Source: Neolentinus lepideus HHB14362 ss-1 (lineage: Eukaryota; Basidiomycota; Agaricomycetes; Gloeophyllales; Gloeophyllaceae). From it: a stretch of DNA of 64,000 nucleotides. Positions 12,640 to 25,600 of the stretch are shown piece by piece (positions within the stretch are counted from its first letter, which is position 1; every line of letters begins with the position of its first letter). The notes beneath the pieces were generated by a model that did not search any database, was not told the origin of the DNA, and saw nothing but the letters and a program-made list of their open reading frames with translations. The DNA is taken from contig KV425577.1 of assembly GCA_001632425.1 (NCBI GenBank), positions 375,462 to 439,461 of the forward strand. The letters run 5' to 3'. The translations under genes were made by a program, and so were the position numbers.

Positions 12640-15600
12640 ATGAACTACCTGCGTGGGGCGGTCAGCGCCATCAGTGCTCCATACCAATACTACAAGGACA
12701 TCAACCCATCGACTCTCACTGGCGCCATAGATGTTATTGTCGTTAAACGCCCAGCCCCAGATGGTAGTGAAGAACTTGTCTGCTCGCCCTTCCATGTACG
12801 CTTTGGCAAGTGGCAGGTGCTACGGCCAGCGGAGAAGAAGGTTTGATATGAATGCAAGTTGGTCGGAGGACAGTCTTGACGATAAATATTAGGTGAATGT
12901 CTCTGTCAATGGTCGCCAGATTCCGTACAATATGAAGATTGGAGATGCAGGAGAAGCCTTCTTTATCTTTGAAACAGAAAGCGACGTGCCCGATGACCTC
13001 ATTACATCTCCTTTGCTCGAGGCAACGAGACCGGGCGAGAAGAATGGTACTTCGGTCAAGGGAGGGAAGTTCGGAGCGAAGGAGATGGGAGAGGGCGAAG
13101 GTGCCTCGGAATCAGGAGGAGGGGATATGCCGGAGCCTGAGCCTTTGGACCTTGATGCAGACTCCTCGGAGAAAGCACCTGCTCGCCAAGGGACTGACGA
13201 TACCTCTGAAGCACCCTCAGAATCCAAGTCTCCTGCAAGCCCATCATCAGTCTTTGCTTTCCCAAAGGCTGTGGTCAAAGCTGCCATAGAAACGGAGCGA
13301 GACCATAGGAACAAAGCTAAGGACAGGGTCGTTGCTACCCATAATGCCATAAAGGCCGGGGGTATCAAGGAACTGAGCAGTGAACTATATCCTGTACCTG
13401 ATAAAGGAGACGAGGCTTTACCAGAGATCAAGGAAGGAGATGTCCAGCCCGTTGACGTGGTATATACTAAAGGTAAGCCGGTTCCAGTCAATTAGCGGCG
13501 TCATTGAATAGATCTCAATGTCTATGTCCTTAGATATGGCCATTGACGCCTCTGGGTATGGCTCATCACATCCTCAAGAGCGTTCGAATAGCCCGTTTGT
13601 TGCTGGGTCGTCCAAAGGTACGCTATGGGTTCCCTGTCGATTTCATATTCAACTTACTTTGGTATTAGAACCGTCTCGTAAGTTTATTCTGTCCTTGACT
13701 CATGGTACACCTTACATCTATTCTCTCAGGATCACCTAGAGTAGGACCGCATCACAGCCACAGCAATAATAAGCAAGAGTTACAAGGTGTCCCATTCCCC
13801 ACCATGCGCGCCACATCCGAACCCCCACCCGAACACGAAGCCTCCTATAGCTCTCCACGGAAACACCCTCTCCTACCAGTGCAAACATCCAACACAGCTG
13901 GCCCAAGTGAACTGCCCGCTCAACCAGGGGAAGAATACTCCTGGGAATGGGGCGCCTTCCCGCAGAAATCCCCAATGGAAGCCGACTTCCCGAGGCCGTT
14001 ATTTCCTATGGTAGTTAACGAAGTGATGGCGAAAGGCAAGGGGAAGGAGGTATCGCCTAACCATAATGAACAGCTATCGGACTCGGAGGCAATGTCTGCA
14101 GCACGCGCGGATATGCACCGGAGCGTCAGCGTACCTCCGGATTTCGAAGGCACACCGGTGGTTTCCCAGAAAGCAGCCAGGGATCGGAACCAAAGGCAGG
14201 ACGATGCTGCATTCGGTTCGGGCGCCCGGTTACGAGTGTCGGATGGCGATCCGTACTTGTTTGAATTAGATGTTTTCGGAGGGGAGCAGATATTCTTCGA
14301 GCTCAGCCTTATAGACCACGACGGTGATGGATGGATGGAGGAGGAAGTGGAGGCTGCACGGAGGTTCGATGAGGGCAAAGTCAACTTCGACAGATTCCTA
14401 GACGATGAGGGTATTGTGCGTGATGAGAGACTGGTGGTTAGATGGACGAGCGACAAGTGAGTAAGTTCGGCTTGTTTAGCAAGATGAGTCTAACTATTTA
14501 ATGGGAAGATATATTACCCGGGAAGATGGATCTCCGCTCATGGATGCCCTTGTAGTTTGGCGAGAATCCGCGATCCAGGATAAATCCGGCTCTACTACCC
14601 CAAGTCAGTTAATTTACTCATCACAGTTCGCGAAGCTATACTAATGTATGCTTTCGCAGCGAACGCGCGGAACAGTCATATTATGCCTTCCTTGGATGCA
14701 AGGGCGGCTACACTTGGCGACGAGTCCCATCAACAGAGGAGTTCGTCTTGGATAAGTTGGTGGAGTAGGTCGAGGACGAATAGTAGTATCAAGCAGGAGG
14801 TCCCTGGTAAAGCGGGCAGGCCAGCATTGCGAGAAATTCGTACTGTCCCGCCGCAGGCTGTGAGTAGAAAGATGTATCCGGTTTGGCTTTACTGATTTCT
14901 TCCTCTATAGGAAGTGGTGAAGAAGTCTAGGAGAGATATAAGTGTCGGACCAGAACTTCGTCCCCTCGAAGCTGATCTCCGCTCAATGTCAATGCCAACT
15001 TCACCACCAGGGGCAGATATTCTTGACGCAGTACCCGAGCAACCTGCAGGAAATGAAGCTGTCGAGAGCCGCAAGAAGAGGTACGCGAAGACTTTACGGT
15101 TGAGCTCTGAACAACTTGTATGCACCGATTGGTTGTTCTATTGATGCGTTATTCTCGTGGCTGACCGTGCTATTTAGAAAGGGCTAGACCTGAAACCTGG
15201 GTCCAATACCATCACCTTCTCCTTGTCGGCGACTGGCGCAGCTGCTTGTACAGCGAAGATCTTTGTCTGGGATTCAACAGATCTTGTCGTAATATCTGAT
15301 ATTGACGGTACGATCACCAAGTATGTTTCTTGTTACCTGCTATTTCCCAGTCTTGACCGATGACTGATAGTGTTTAATAGATCAGATGCCCTAGGTCACG
15401 TGTTCGCCATGGTCGGGCGTGACTGGACGCATCTTGGTGTAGCCAAGTTGTACACTGATATCTGCCGAAACGGATACAAGATCATGTATTTGACATCCCG
15501 AGCGATCGGGCAAGCAGACGCGACAAGATACTATCTGAAGGGTATCAAGCAGAATGATTATCAGTTGCCAGAAGGACCTGTCATCATGAGCCCAGATCGC

Positions 15601-16637
15601 CTTTTTGCCTCTTTGCACCGGTAAGTAACTTTCTCGACGTATTGATTTCATTTTCATACATTTACCGAATATCAATCAGGGAAGTGATCATGAGAAAACC
15701 TGAAGTCTTCAAGATGGCCTGTCTCCGAGACATTCAGCGTCTGTTCGGCGGACAAAATCCGTTCTACGCGGGTTTCGGAAACAGAATCACGGATGCTCTT
15801 TCATATCGGAGTGTCAACGTTCCCAGCTCAAAGATCTTCACCATTGATTCCAATGGAGAGGTAAAAATGGAGCTCCTTGAACTTGCTGGCTACAAGTCTT
15901 CGTACGTTTCAGTCTGCTTACCTCCTTCTTCGATATTGAGTACCTACTTTTGCAGTTACATTCATATGACAGATCTTGTAGACCAAATGTTCCCTCCTAT
16001 ACACAAGAACTGGGCGCCGGAGTTCACTGACTTCAACTACTGGAAGCCTCCGATAGCAGACTTTGCCCTTCCGGACCTTACACCTCCATCGCCCGCACTG
16101 AGCGCCCGATCCGATACTTCGAATCAGAGTACTCTTGCGCGATTGAGGAACTTCAGTCTCGTCGGGAGCCGGCAATCGAACAATATGAAGAAGTTCGATC
16201 TATCGTCACTTGCTTCAGATGTGACAAAGAACGAATCCCCTCAGAGGAGTGCCACCCTCCGGCAGATGTCTTCCTTCGAGCGGCTTACAAACGCTCTAGG
16301 TGGATTGACGCGGTCGTCATCGCCATCATTTGAGAGTCGGAGTCAAAGTCCTGTTTCACAGTCGTCGACGTATTTGGATTCTGGCTCAGAGGATGAAGAC
16401 GATGACCTCGAGAATCAGAAGATTCGGAGACGGAGGGAGCGGACCAGGAGTATGGAGAGCATGCCGGGTTCGTTGCCAGGTTCAGTCGACGACGAGCTAC
16501 ACTTTGGGTCCGATCACGAAGAGTCTGACGAAGACGCGTTATCCGACAAGGACAAGAACGTAGATGAAGCGGCGGAGGCGGACTTCGACGACGATCTGCT
16601 CGCTACCGGCGAAATGGAGAGCGTACCTTTCTTGTAG
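12640..16637 (+). CDS. Lipin/Pah1/Ned1, Mg2+-dependent phosphatidate phosphatase
   Basis: The enzyme dephosphorylates phosphatidic acid to diacylglycerol at the ER and nuclear envelope, directing flux to triacylglycerol and controlling nuclear membrane growth. The N-LIP domain opens at ATG 12640 (MNYLRGAVSAISAPYQYYK) and continues through NVSVNGRQIPYNMKIGDAGEAFF in the second exon. A long low-complexity, Ser/Glu/Pro-rich region follows (about 13050-15130). The C-LIP catalytic domain starts near 15170, with the HAD active site DIDGT at 15298-15312, then SDALGHVFAMVGRDWTH, TSRAIGQADATR and GNRITDALSYRS. FNYWKPP near 16040 matches the conserved Trp-containing motif seen C-terminal to the phosphatase domain. 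The tail is strongly acidic, as in Pah1, where it is used to meet the Nem1-Spo7 phosphatase. At least seven introns. Stop TAG 16635-16637. All catalytic residues are intact. Confidence 0.92.
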
Positions 16638-17025
16638 ACAACGTTGTACTTTGCATACACGCATACTCCTGTAATTAAACTAGCACTAATGATTAATGTG
16701 ATGTTTCAAGGGGAAGTAACTAGGTAGCATCCGCGCCCAGGAACGGATTTCGAGAGGCAGAGCGAAGAGTACTGCACGTGTCCATCACACGTCCAATTAG
16801 CGCGTCTCCAAAATTTGTCGATGTGGGTCCTAGTGTTCGAGTTCAAAATTAGGCGTTGCGTTCTTTGAGACCTTCGTCTCACTCGCAACGCCGGTTAAAC
16901 ATTCGCGACTTCCAGCCTCCTCGATTCTTGAGGCAAGCTTTACGAAGGCCTTACGCCCTTTACGCCCGCACGCACTCGACGGTCCTTCCAAGGAATTTGA
17001 ACGAAATCAAGAATCTACGTCAAAC
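16638..17025. other. Intergenic region with a structured element
   Basis: Between the lipin stop and the 7-helix protein start. No coding frame was recognised. It contains the two-part hairpin listed separately at 16852-16892. Confidence 0.4.
16852..16892. repeat. Two-part inverted repeat (hairpin)
   Basis: A 9-bp outer stem, GGCGTTGCG at 16852-16860 with its exact complement CGCAACGCC at 16884-16892, encloses a second perfect 5-bp stem, GAGAC (16867-16871) with GTCTC (16876-16880), around a 4-nt CTTC loop. It lies about 134 bp before the next start codon. No known RNA family was recognised, so its function is unknown. Confidence 0.6.
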
Positions 17026-20000
17026 ATGATTCCTCTCGTACCCACTCTTGCTCTCGCTTTCGTCTCGTTCGTATCTTCTGTTTTTGTTATTCTTCGTGTA
17101 ATAGTTCCCATTCTGCCTCCTGGTCCCTTCAGCCGACGTGTTCCTCCTGTAAGTAAGTTTCCGTCTTGTTATTGGCCTACGTAGTGACCAAATGGCTCGC
17201 AGTCCGAATTCGGACTTCCCAACTTCGGTACGCTTTCACCTGCCGACAAGAGTCATCTCTGGTTGGCATCCTTGGATATTGTCGCACTCGCTGTGTTCGT
17301 ATGGCAGGCGGTCAGTGAGAACCTTGGAGGCGCATCGGATTTCACTACCGCACATGATCCTAGTGCGGCTGTCAGGCTATGGTTCTCTATGACTCTGAGA
17401 CAGGCGTGTCTCCTCACAATTTCTGCAATCACTCTATTGCACGTGCGAATGGGGCGACCCGTCTCGTTCGGTGCCAAGCATTGGGTAGTGTGGGCCCCGA
17501 CGATGTTACTTGTTGTCACTTCCACGGCCATTGCTGGAGTGCTTGCTAGTACAGGTCTTTCGACTTTTTTCCTAGGCCTCACTGCCTACTCGGCGACTAT
17601 CGCTACCGTGAGTAGTGTGGCCTTGGGCTGCCTCGTTGGGACGTTGATCATCATTCGCCGCAACCTCACTGATCTGCATGAAGCGCAAGCAGACCCTTGG
17701 CCACCCGTGAGGGAAGTTGAGGAGAAGCCAAGGCCCTCATTTGCTACTGAAGATGTTGATGCTCTTCGGGACGGCAGCTCTTGGATCACCTCCGACGCAG
17801 GCTCGCATCGGGCATCGATCTCCACCTGGTCTTTCTCGACCCGTCATTCGACAAAGCCATCGATTACGTCAATTCGCACCCCGCATCCTTTGACTGGGTC
17901 ATATCCTTCCATCCCTCCGAAGTCCTCTTTCTGGTTCAAACCTGCTACGCCTTACGACGGTCAAGACTCACATGTTCCTCCGGTACCTCCCCTCCCTTCC
18001 CCGTATCGATCTGCAGCTACCGGCCATCCTCTTGCTGACAGTGATCCTGATCCATTTCGGCGTCATGATCCTCTTCACCTTGGCAGAGACCCGAGATCAC
18101 GGATGGGTTCGCAAACGTCGTGGCTTACCGAATCATCGGGCTCCAAAGCCACACTCTCTGCCTGGTCCTTCCCCACAGCAACCAGAGAAAATGTTCGGAC
18201 ACCAGACACTGTCACGGCTTTCATGGATTCCCCGGCCGACGTTCATCCTTTCACTGCTACGTCACGCCCTGCCACCCCTGCTTTGGCTAACGCAAAGGTT
18301 CTCGGTGGCTACGGCTATTCCCCCGAAGCCGCTCTTGCCGAGAAAGGGGTTGCCGCCTTGGTTGGCGTCCCGTCCGATGACATCGACATTTCAGTATATC
18401 GTGCTGTTGGGTGGATGATCCTCATTTGGGTCCCTCTGGTACGTGTCTAATGGTTCTGCTAACTGATCTTGTGCTTATTACCATCACAGGCCTTATCACT
18501 TCCTTATCTTTTCATGGTCTCCCCCACCGGTCCCGTATCCCCTGTAGCTCCACTCCTCCTCGTCCTTTCTGTAACCCTATCTTCACCCTGCTTGGCTTTG
18601 AACTTGTTGCTCCGTTCTCCCCTTCCTATCCCCTCGGGCCTATTCGACAGCTACAGCGAGCCCCCTTCGGTGGTTATGCGTGCGCCCTCACCGCAGTCCA
18701 GTGTTAACACTTTCTCGCATGAGTACAAGCGCAGCGGAAGTGTGACAGTGGTTGAAGGAAGGAGAAGTACCGATGTATGGCTCGCGAAGGGTGAGGCGGT
18801 CGAAGGCAAGAGCAAGATCGGACGTGCTTTGGAGATGTTGAATCCCAAGCCTAAACTGTCCATTCTTCCTATTGAGAACGTCGATGGAGAGATCACGCCG
18901 CCTCTGCCAATCCAGTACCGGGATGATAAGGGTCAGAGCGCTGGGCCCCAAACTCCTTGTTCAGCACATAGCGGCGAAATGGGTCGTCTGCGTACCGAGT
19001 CCAAAGCCTCGACCTACCTTTCTCGTGAAGATTCAGTAGCATTCCAGACCAGAATCATGGTAGCTCAAAGGCATTATTCTGCTATTGCAACTACAGTTGT
19101 TGTGCCTCCATCACCTGACAAATGCGGATCTCACGATGGTATAGTTGCTACTGGTGCTGAGAAGGCGCGTGTATCTCAACACCTCCGTTCGAGGTCAGTG
19201 TCCTCCGTCACCGGCGACGCTCCCCTTACGCCTCCCCCAACTCTACCTCTTCCTCCCACACCGCCTAGCGTCAAGTGTTACAAGAAATCCCTCCTTCGCC
19301 ACAGGAAGTCACGTTCCTCCGGACTTTCTATGAGTGCGATTGGGGGCATGGATGTTAACGAAATTGATGCATTATCCGCGGGTGTCCTGCCGTTGCTTGT
19401 GCCGGGCTTGAAGGTTGGAGACACCATGAAGATCCGGAAAGACTGGAAGATCCCACAGCCTCCTGTCATTGAGGGAGCAAAAGCAAGCCACGGTACCACC
19501 GATACATCTTTGCCTGCCGAATTGGGTGGCTTCTCTAGTTACGCTGAATTCTCTTCACCGGAGGTTCACTCCACGCCCGTGACCACCAAGCCTAGGACTC
19601 GGAAAGGTTCAGGACACAAGAGGAACCACTTTAGTTTGCCCAGGTGTGTATTCAATGGTTGTCTCGAGATTGTGTTACACTCACCATTGCTTAGCTTGAG
19701 TCTTGGAAAAGATGGTGCACATACTCTGTCCACGTGGAGGGCGGAGTTCAACCGTGCATCCGGGGGAAAGGCGAAGCAGTATGTCACAGTCTCGACTAAA
19801 GAAGATTCGCGACGTAACACTGTGTTGGGAGCTGACTCGACCGCTCACCTAAAGGCTGTTGAAGAGGAAGATGAGCCCGCCCGTCCTGCTGGTCCCGATG
19901 TTAACCATCCACCCCGATCCCGCGCTCCATCCGATGTGCCGAACACTGCTCGTTCTTCCATGAACACGATGCTAGAGCAAATGCTGATGGCTCCTTTGTC

Positions 20001-20607
20001 AGCTGCTTCTACTGCTACCCTGTTTGAGTTCGACAATGGCTCTGGTCCACAAGCTGAAAGCACACCCCCGGAGCATCACCGCCCTCACCCCTACAGCCAC
20101 GAGACCATATCGTCATCCAACTCAAATTCGAAGGAAAACCGTCGCTCAAGTATTGTATATATTAAATCTGAGAATTCGCCACCAGCAGAGTCGTCGTCTG
20201 CGTCAGAACGCCTTGCTAGGTTTGGCTCCCGGGTGGTGAAACCTCTTCGGCCCAAGGCGAGCAAGCTCCAAGCGAGGAACTCAGCTGCGGTGAACAGTCC
20301 CGGTACCCCCGGAAAGGGCCTGCGTCCACTTTCTCTTTTGCAAGAAGTGGACACGAACCTGGAAAGTGGTATTGGGTCTTCTATACGCCCTCTTACGCTG
20401 GGGAAAAGGCAGGAGGTCCAAAAACAGGTTTCGGACGAGAATGCTGATCCCTCGCAGGCTGGCAAAGGCTTGAAGCCTCTGAAGCTTGCTAGGTCTGACA
20501 CGAACAAGGAACGGGCTGCGCTTCGAAAGGCAGAAGTTCTGCCTAATGTTGTCGTTCGCCCTCCCTCGGGGACAACGCACACTGGCTTTGCACACCGCTT
20601 CCGTTGA
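17026..20607 (+). CDS. Unrecognised seven-helix membrane protein with long disordered loop and tail
   Basis: I do not recognise the family. Exon 1 (17026-17148) encodes a hydrophobic N-terminus starting MIPLVPTLALAFVSFV. Exon 2 starts at 17203, and the next intron is 18439-18489. Seven hydrophobic segments are visible: residues about 5-30, four more within nt 17255-17655 ending at a basic stop-transfer (IIIRR), and two bracketing the 18439-18489 intron. Between helices 5 and 6 lies a Ser/Pro/His-rich loop of about 240 residues, and after helix 7 a serine-rich, basic, probably cytosolic tail of about 650 residues. The topology resembles a receptor or transporter-like sensor, but no diagnostic motif was seen. 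A 51-nt stretch (19644-19694) has splice signals yet keeps the frame, so it may be an intron or coding sequence. Stop TGA 20605-20607. Probably fungal-specific. Confidence 0.7.
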
Positions 20608-20964
20608 TCGTCAGCTTTATACCCCGGCTCGTGCCTCATGATTTTTAAAGTTGTCCTGTTTTGATCTGTTTTCGTCATGCTTTTTTTACGCTTTCATCAC
20701 TTATTTTTGCATTCTGTTTTGACCGTTTCTCGACTCACCGCTTGTTCTCGATGTCATATGCTCCTCTGATTCTGCTCTCCAGTTATGCTTATTGTTCTCG
20801 ATGATAGTTCCTATATCGCTGCTCTTGAGGGGCGCTCGCAATGAATATGTCAGCTATTGGTCGAACTTGAGATTGTACGGACACTAGTAGCTTGTAATAT
20901 CTGTATGCATGCTGAGCATCAGAAAATACCACAGTATACGATATATTTTACTAAAGCAAGGCCG
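20608..20964. other. Convergent intergenic region
   Basis: The region lies between the stop codons of the membrane protein gene (plus) and the THOC3-like gene (minus). It is T-rich early on, as expected for a 3' UTR. No gene was recognised. Confidence 0.4.
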
Positions 20965-22420
20965 TTAAGTTGCGCCAAACAGGCTCAAGACAGCTGCAAC
21001 AGGTGGTCCACCTTCCTTGGCCTTTGTCTGGCCGCAGTAAGCAATAGCATGCTTCCAAGGATGCCAGGCCACGGCAGGAGACGGTGCTAAAGCAGGTACT
21101 CGATGGAGAGGCACCCCTGTCTCTGTCGCACACTGATGAAAAAATACTGTCAGAACTGATTTAACCACCAACAGACGATACTCGCAATATCAATGTAGTT
21201 ACCAGCACTAGCGATAGCCAAGAACTCTCCATCGTAGGAGAAGCTAAGTGCAGTGATAGCATTGCTGAACTCTCATTAACGACGGTGTTCAGTTCAATCG
21301 GAAGAGGGGAACGTACTCGCAAGCTGTTATCGTGCGTGCACAAATCCATTCAGACGTGTCGAACATATTGACAATTGAGTCATGGCCGCCAGATGCCAGA
21401 TAGCTTAAACATATTTAGTATAGCAGTCTGACAGAATCATTCCTGATAAATATGTACCTTCCTCTAGGATCTAAGGCCACTGCAACGCAACCGCCGACGT
21501 GGGCAGCAGGACTCTCGCGTATCGTGAGTGATGGATAATCGATAATACGCAAGCTATGTTCCGAGTGGTGCGTTAGAATGATTGCACTGCCGGTGTGGTT
21601 GAACATAGCAGTGGACCCAGGCACCTGGAGTGACACATTTATTGAGACGGACATCTCGGGCGAAGAGCGTTCCGACTCACTGCCTCTTTGTCTGTCGTAT
21701 GCCAGGCTTCTTTAGCGTCATCTCCTCGTTTACTGAGTTCCAAACTGAAGACCTGGTGGTTTGAGGAGACATAGACCATATGGCGGCCGTCCGGCGAGTA
21801 GTTGGTCTGCACCGGAGAGACTTTCAGAGTAAGCTGTTGGGTATGTCGACTTTCTGTGAGATGTTTCTGTCAGTATAGCCTGCATGTCATATAACGTAGA
21901 ACGCGCAGACGTCTTGCATCCCAGAAAGTGACTCTTCTATCCCTCTGACTTGAACTGCAGAAGAGCTCGGGATGAGTTGGATGCCATGTCACATAGTCGA
22001 CATCATCGGAATGTGCTCCAGAGTATAGGGACGCAGATCGCATCTCCATCTAATTTTTTCTGGTCATACGACTTGGCGAATTCTTCAGTTGTGATTAAAA
22101 CTCACACTTTTATCGGGCTGGAATACCCTCACGATCTTGTCTATACCCACTGCGGCGAGTTTCCTCCCATCTGCATTCCAAGCAACATGTGTCATCGCCT
22201 GGGGCGATGTAATTCGCATATCTCTTGGCCGAAATGCAGAAAATGTCGGAATCTGAGACGAACATTCCGGCCAACTTCAGTGCAGTCCTCCTTCTGGGTT
22301 TAGAGCGCATCGTACAAGGACTCCTCGTGCAGCAAATGTAGTATGAAGCGGAGGCGATGGTGGTCTCTCTGGCTGAGGAACCTCATCCTCCTCGTCCTTT
22401 CTGCCAGGGGCGGTCGACAT
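20965..22420 (-). CDS. THO complex subunit 3 (Tex1/THOC3), WD40 protein
   Basis: THOC3 is a WD40 propeller of the THO/TREX complex, which couples transcription to mRNA packaging and export in the nucleus. The start at 22420 opens MSTAPGRKDEEDEVPQ. After one intron the sequence continues IPTFSAFRPRDMRI, then the first blade, THVAWNADGRKLAAVGIDKIVRVF, matching the THOC3 entry blade. Later exons give NHTGSAIILTHHSEHSLRI, GGCVAVALDPRGRY and the C-terminal ATETGVPLHRVPALAPSPAVAWHPWKHA block, which is THOC3-like rather than generic WD40. At least seven introns are needed and several joins between 21160 and 21900 were not resolved exactly. Stop at 20965-20967. It is divergent from MLH3 across 225 bp. 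Confidence 0.75.
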
Positions 22421-22487
22421 GGCGAGGCTGCTGTGCGTTAACGCTGAACTGTGGCGGAAGACGAAAGAAGTAATTGTGTGATGTTGA

Positions 22488-22499
22488 CACGTGACGTCA
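22488..22499. promoter_or_regulatory. Overlapping E-box and CRE in the THOC3-MLH3 divergent promoter
   Basis: CACGTG (22488-22493) overlaps a perfect palindromic TGACGTCA (22492-22499), giving the 12-mer CACGTGACGTCA, 69 bp from the THOC3 start and about 150 bp from the MLH3 start. TGACGTCA is the consensus of Atf/CREB bZIP factors and CACGTG of bHLH factors. That they act here is inference. Confidence 0.55.
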
Positions 22500-22645
22500 C
22501 GCGTAAGAAGAACGGTCCGAGTGAAGATCGACACCTTGTCTTCACATTATGAAATGACATATCATCAGGTTTCGACCCCGCAGCTTCAGAGTCAACGTAA
22601 TAATCTGAATATTGAATACTGCGCTCAACCACCCGAGTCTTGGTT

Positions 22646-25600
22646 ATGTCTATTGAACACCTGCCGCAGACGACTCGCTCCAAGTTAAGGTCCACACAAA
22701 TTCTTACGTCTTTGCCTCAAATTGTTTCTGAGCTTGTGCAAAACTCGTTGGATGCTTCTGCTACCCAAATTGATGTGGGCGTGAACTGCGATGAATGGAA
22801 CTGCTGGGTCAGAGACAACGGTTGCGGAATGTCGAGAGACGGAATGGATATTCTTGCCGAAGGGTCTGAAATGGGGCGTTACGGTAGGACTCACAATAGT
22901 CTTGAAAGCTATATTCAGGCTTAGACAGGGTAGGCTCCTCGAAGGCATACACGCAGGCTTCACTAAATGAAGTATCAACTTTTGGGTTTCGTGGCGAAGG
23001 TATGTCCTTGCATCAGAGACCTACATCGAAGGTTGGAATGTTATGATTACTGTCATTCTCGCATGTATTTGAAGTATCTTCATTCTGACGCGACCCATTC
23101 AAAGCATTGGCCTCGGCTGCAGACCTATCCTGTCTAGAGATCTCATCGCGTACTTCGCATTCTCGTGAAACTTGGCAAATAATACTGAAGGTATGTTTTG
23201 ATGAAACCCTCAGAGTCACGACCTTAACCCTCGGACAGGACGGAAAATGCCTCTATAATGGGCAGGCCGTCCGATGGCGAAGACAAACGCCAGGCACTGT
23301 AGTGTGCGTTCGAGATGTCTTTTATAATGCAAGTGGTTCACTAGCGTTAGCGGACGGGCCTGTACTTAGACGAGCAACTTAGCTTCCCGTACGCCGAATG
23401 TCTCATCCGCCCTCCACAAGAACGCTGGAAATCGTGCGGAAGGACTTGGAGCAGGTAGCTCTTATGTTCCCCGAAGTGACTTTCTCCCTTGAGGATAGCA
23501 AGAAAGCAGAAAATGATGGCTGGACAAAGGGACGTATCATGACCATACCAAAGGTCCGACTTTCTCCTATCGTGTATCAGCTTACACTCAGTCGCTCCCA
23601 GACAGGCAGCACGTTAGCGACCTTCAAGCATATCTATGGACACGCACTAGCCCGAGTGAGTTTCACATCTCGCAGTCCGGACATATCCGTTGACCTATGG
23701 TTTAGCATGTCGAAGAGATCAATATGGCCTCAGCTGGTGTCAAATTGCAAGGATTCATTAGCCTGGATGGTGCTCTTACCAAGGTTTGCGCCAGACTACT
23801 GAATGTAAGTTGCATCTACTAATCAGAAAGGTTTAGTCGCATCAGTATATCTGTACGTGCCTGACGCCAGTAACTCAAACTGAGCGCCTACTGATGTAAC
23901 AGTACAGACGTTAATCGCCACATCCTAGCTGTGTGCGATCTCCACCGGACCATAGACAACGAATTCGCGGCTAGTACCTTCATGAAGCATGTATGTAATA
24001 GACTGGACTTATTGCCCCGATCCTCACAGCTACTTTTTGATCAGGCTTACGAGGAAGACGGCGAAGCTGATACATCACTGCAAGGTATCATCGCGCGTTA
24101 ATAGTGCTTTCGGTTTTCTGAATTCTCCATATTCTCTGTAGCGACTCGGCGCTCCCCTCGAAAAGTTGAACGAAGACCCGTGTATGTTCTGAACTTGACC
24201 ATACCTCCCAAGGACATGGACAACTGCCTGGAGCCAGCGAAGGCGAGCATACAACTCAAGGTACGCCACTTGTCATCCCTTGATACTTGTTTGACCATGT
24301 CGACCTTAGGAGACACATGCAGTCGCATCACTTTTGTCTGATGCGATTAGGTTTTTCTTAGTTCACAATGGTTTTCGGAGAAAACAACCGTTAAATGCTG
24401 CTGCCGGATCTAAGGACAAAGATTCACCTCCGCTACGGAAGAAGCAAAAGGTTCATGATTCCATCGAAGGCAACGGCTCCTTATTTGTCTTTGCATTCGA
24501 CAGTCGCCCCATAGACCGGCGACCAATTCCTAGGACAGCTGATGGAGTTTCACTGCCTAATAGATCTTCGTACATTTATCAGGTGAGTAAGTGTGGATAA
24601 TCATCATTCTCCATTTCGACCTATCCTACGAGTGCAGGACACCGACGTACCCATAGACGAAGGAGACTCAGGAATCACATGGCGAGACCCCCAAACAGGA
24701 CAAACATTCGTGATAGATAAGCGAACTGGTAACTCGACAACCAACATCGTAGAGAATGACCCGGATGATGAGGTCGGCGGGACGAGACATCGATCGGGTC
24801 GGCGTACCCTGGCTAGTGCTGTACGGTCGGCGGACTCAAACAGAGCCTTGTCACACACGGACTTGTCAAACGCTCCGGAATGGATCCAAGAGGCTCTTCA
24901 GGCACGGAATTCCAGTCTTGCATTCAATATTTGTCATTAATGTGCACGTAGACCAACGAAGTTTATGCTCTGACCGAGACTCGAATATCTTCTCTACCCG
25001 GTAGTTTGTCTACGAGACACGACTCTCACGGTGGACGAGACAATAGCGGAGTATGCGGTTCCCACCGCCACCAAGGTCTAAGCAAGCATAACTATCACCC
25101 GTGTGAGAAGGAGCGTCCTGAATCCCTGGACGATATCCTGTCACCGCTGGCAAGTCGTTTTGACAAATTCCAACTACGATCAGCCCAAGTAATCAACCAA
25201 GTGGACCGGAAATTCATTGCCTGTCTTATGGATGCGACCGATCCTGATAGCTCTCCCGACGAAACTCTACCTAGCAGGGAAACTGATCACAAACAACTTG
25301 TTCTGATCGACCAACATGCAGCCGATGAGCGAGTACGGGTAGAACACTTTCTCGAACAGCTTTGCTCCGGCTTTCTCGGAGGCCTAGAAGGGTACGTTGG
25401 GGAAGTGATGACCCTGGAGGACCCAGTGCCGGTACTCATTACTCGGCATGAAGCCATTCGGTTGACAGAGTCGAAGGATTTCCAGGCGGCTTTCGGGAGA
25501 TGGGGTATATTGTTTCGAGACCTCGACAAGATCACCTCCGATGATCGTATAGACATCTACGGTCGTCCGGATCACCTCGATGAAGAAGCGTATGTCCAGG

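Noticed and set aside
12889..13491. 200-residue minus-strand frame inside the lipin gene
   Set aside because: It mirrors the plus-strand second exon, which continues the N-LIP domain. The antisense frame has no known features.
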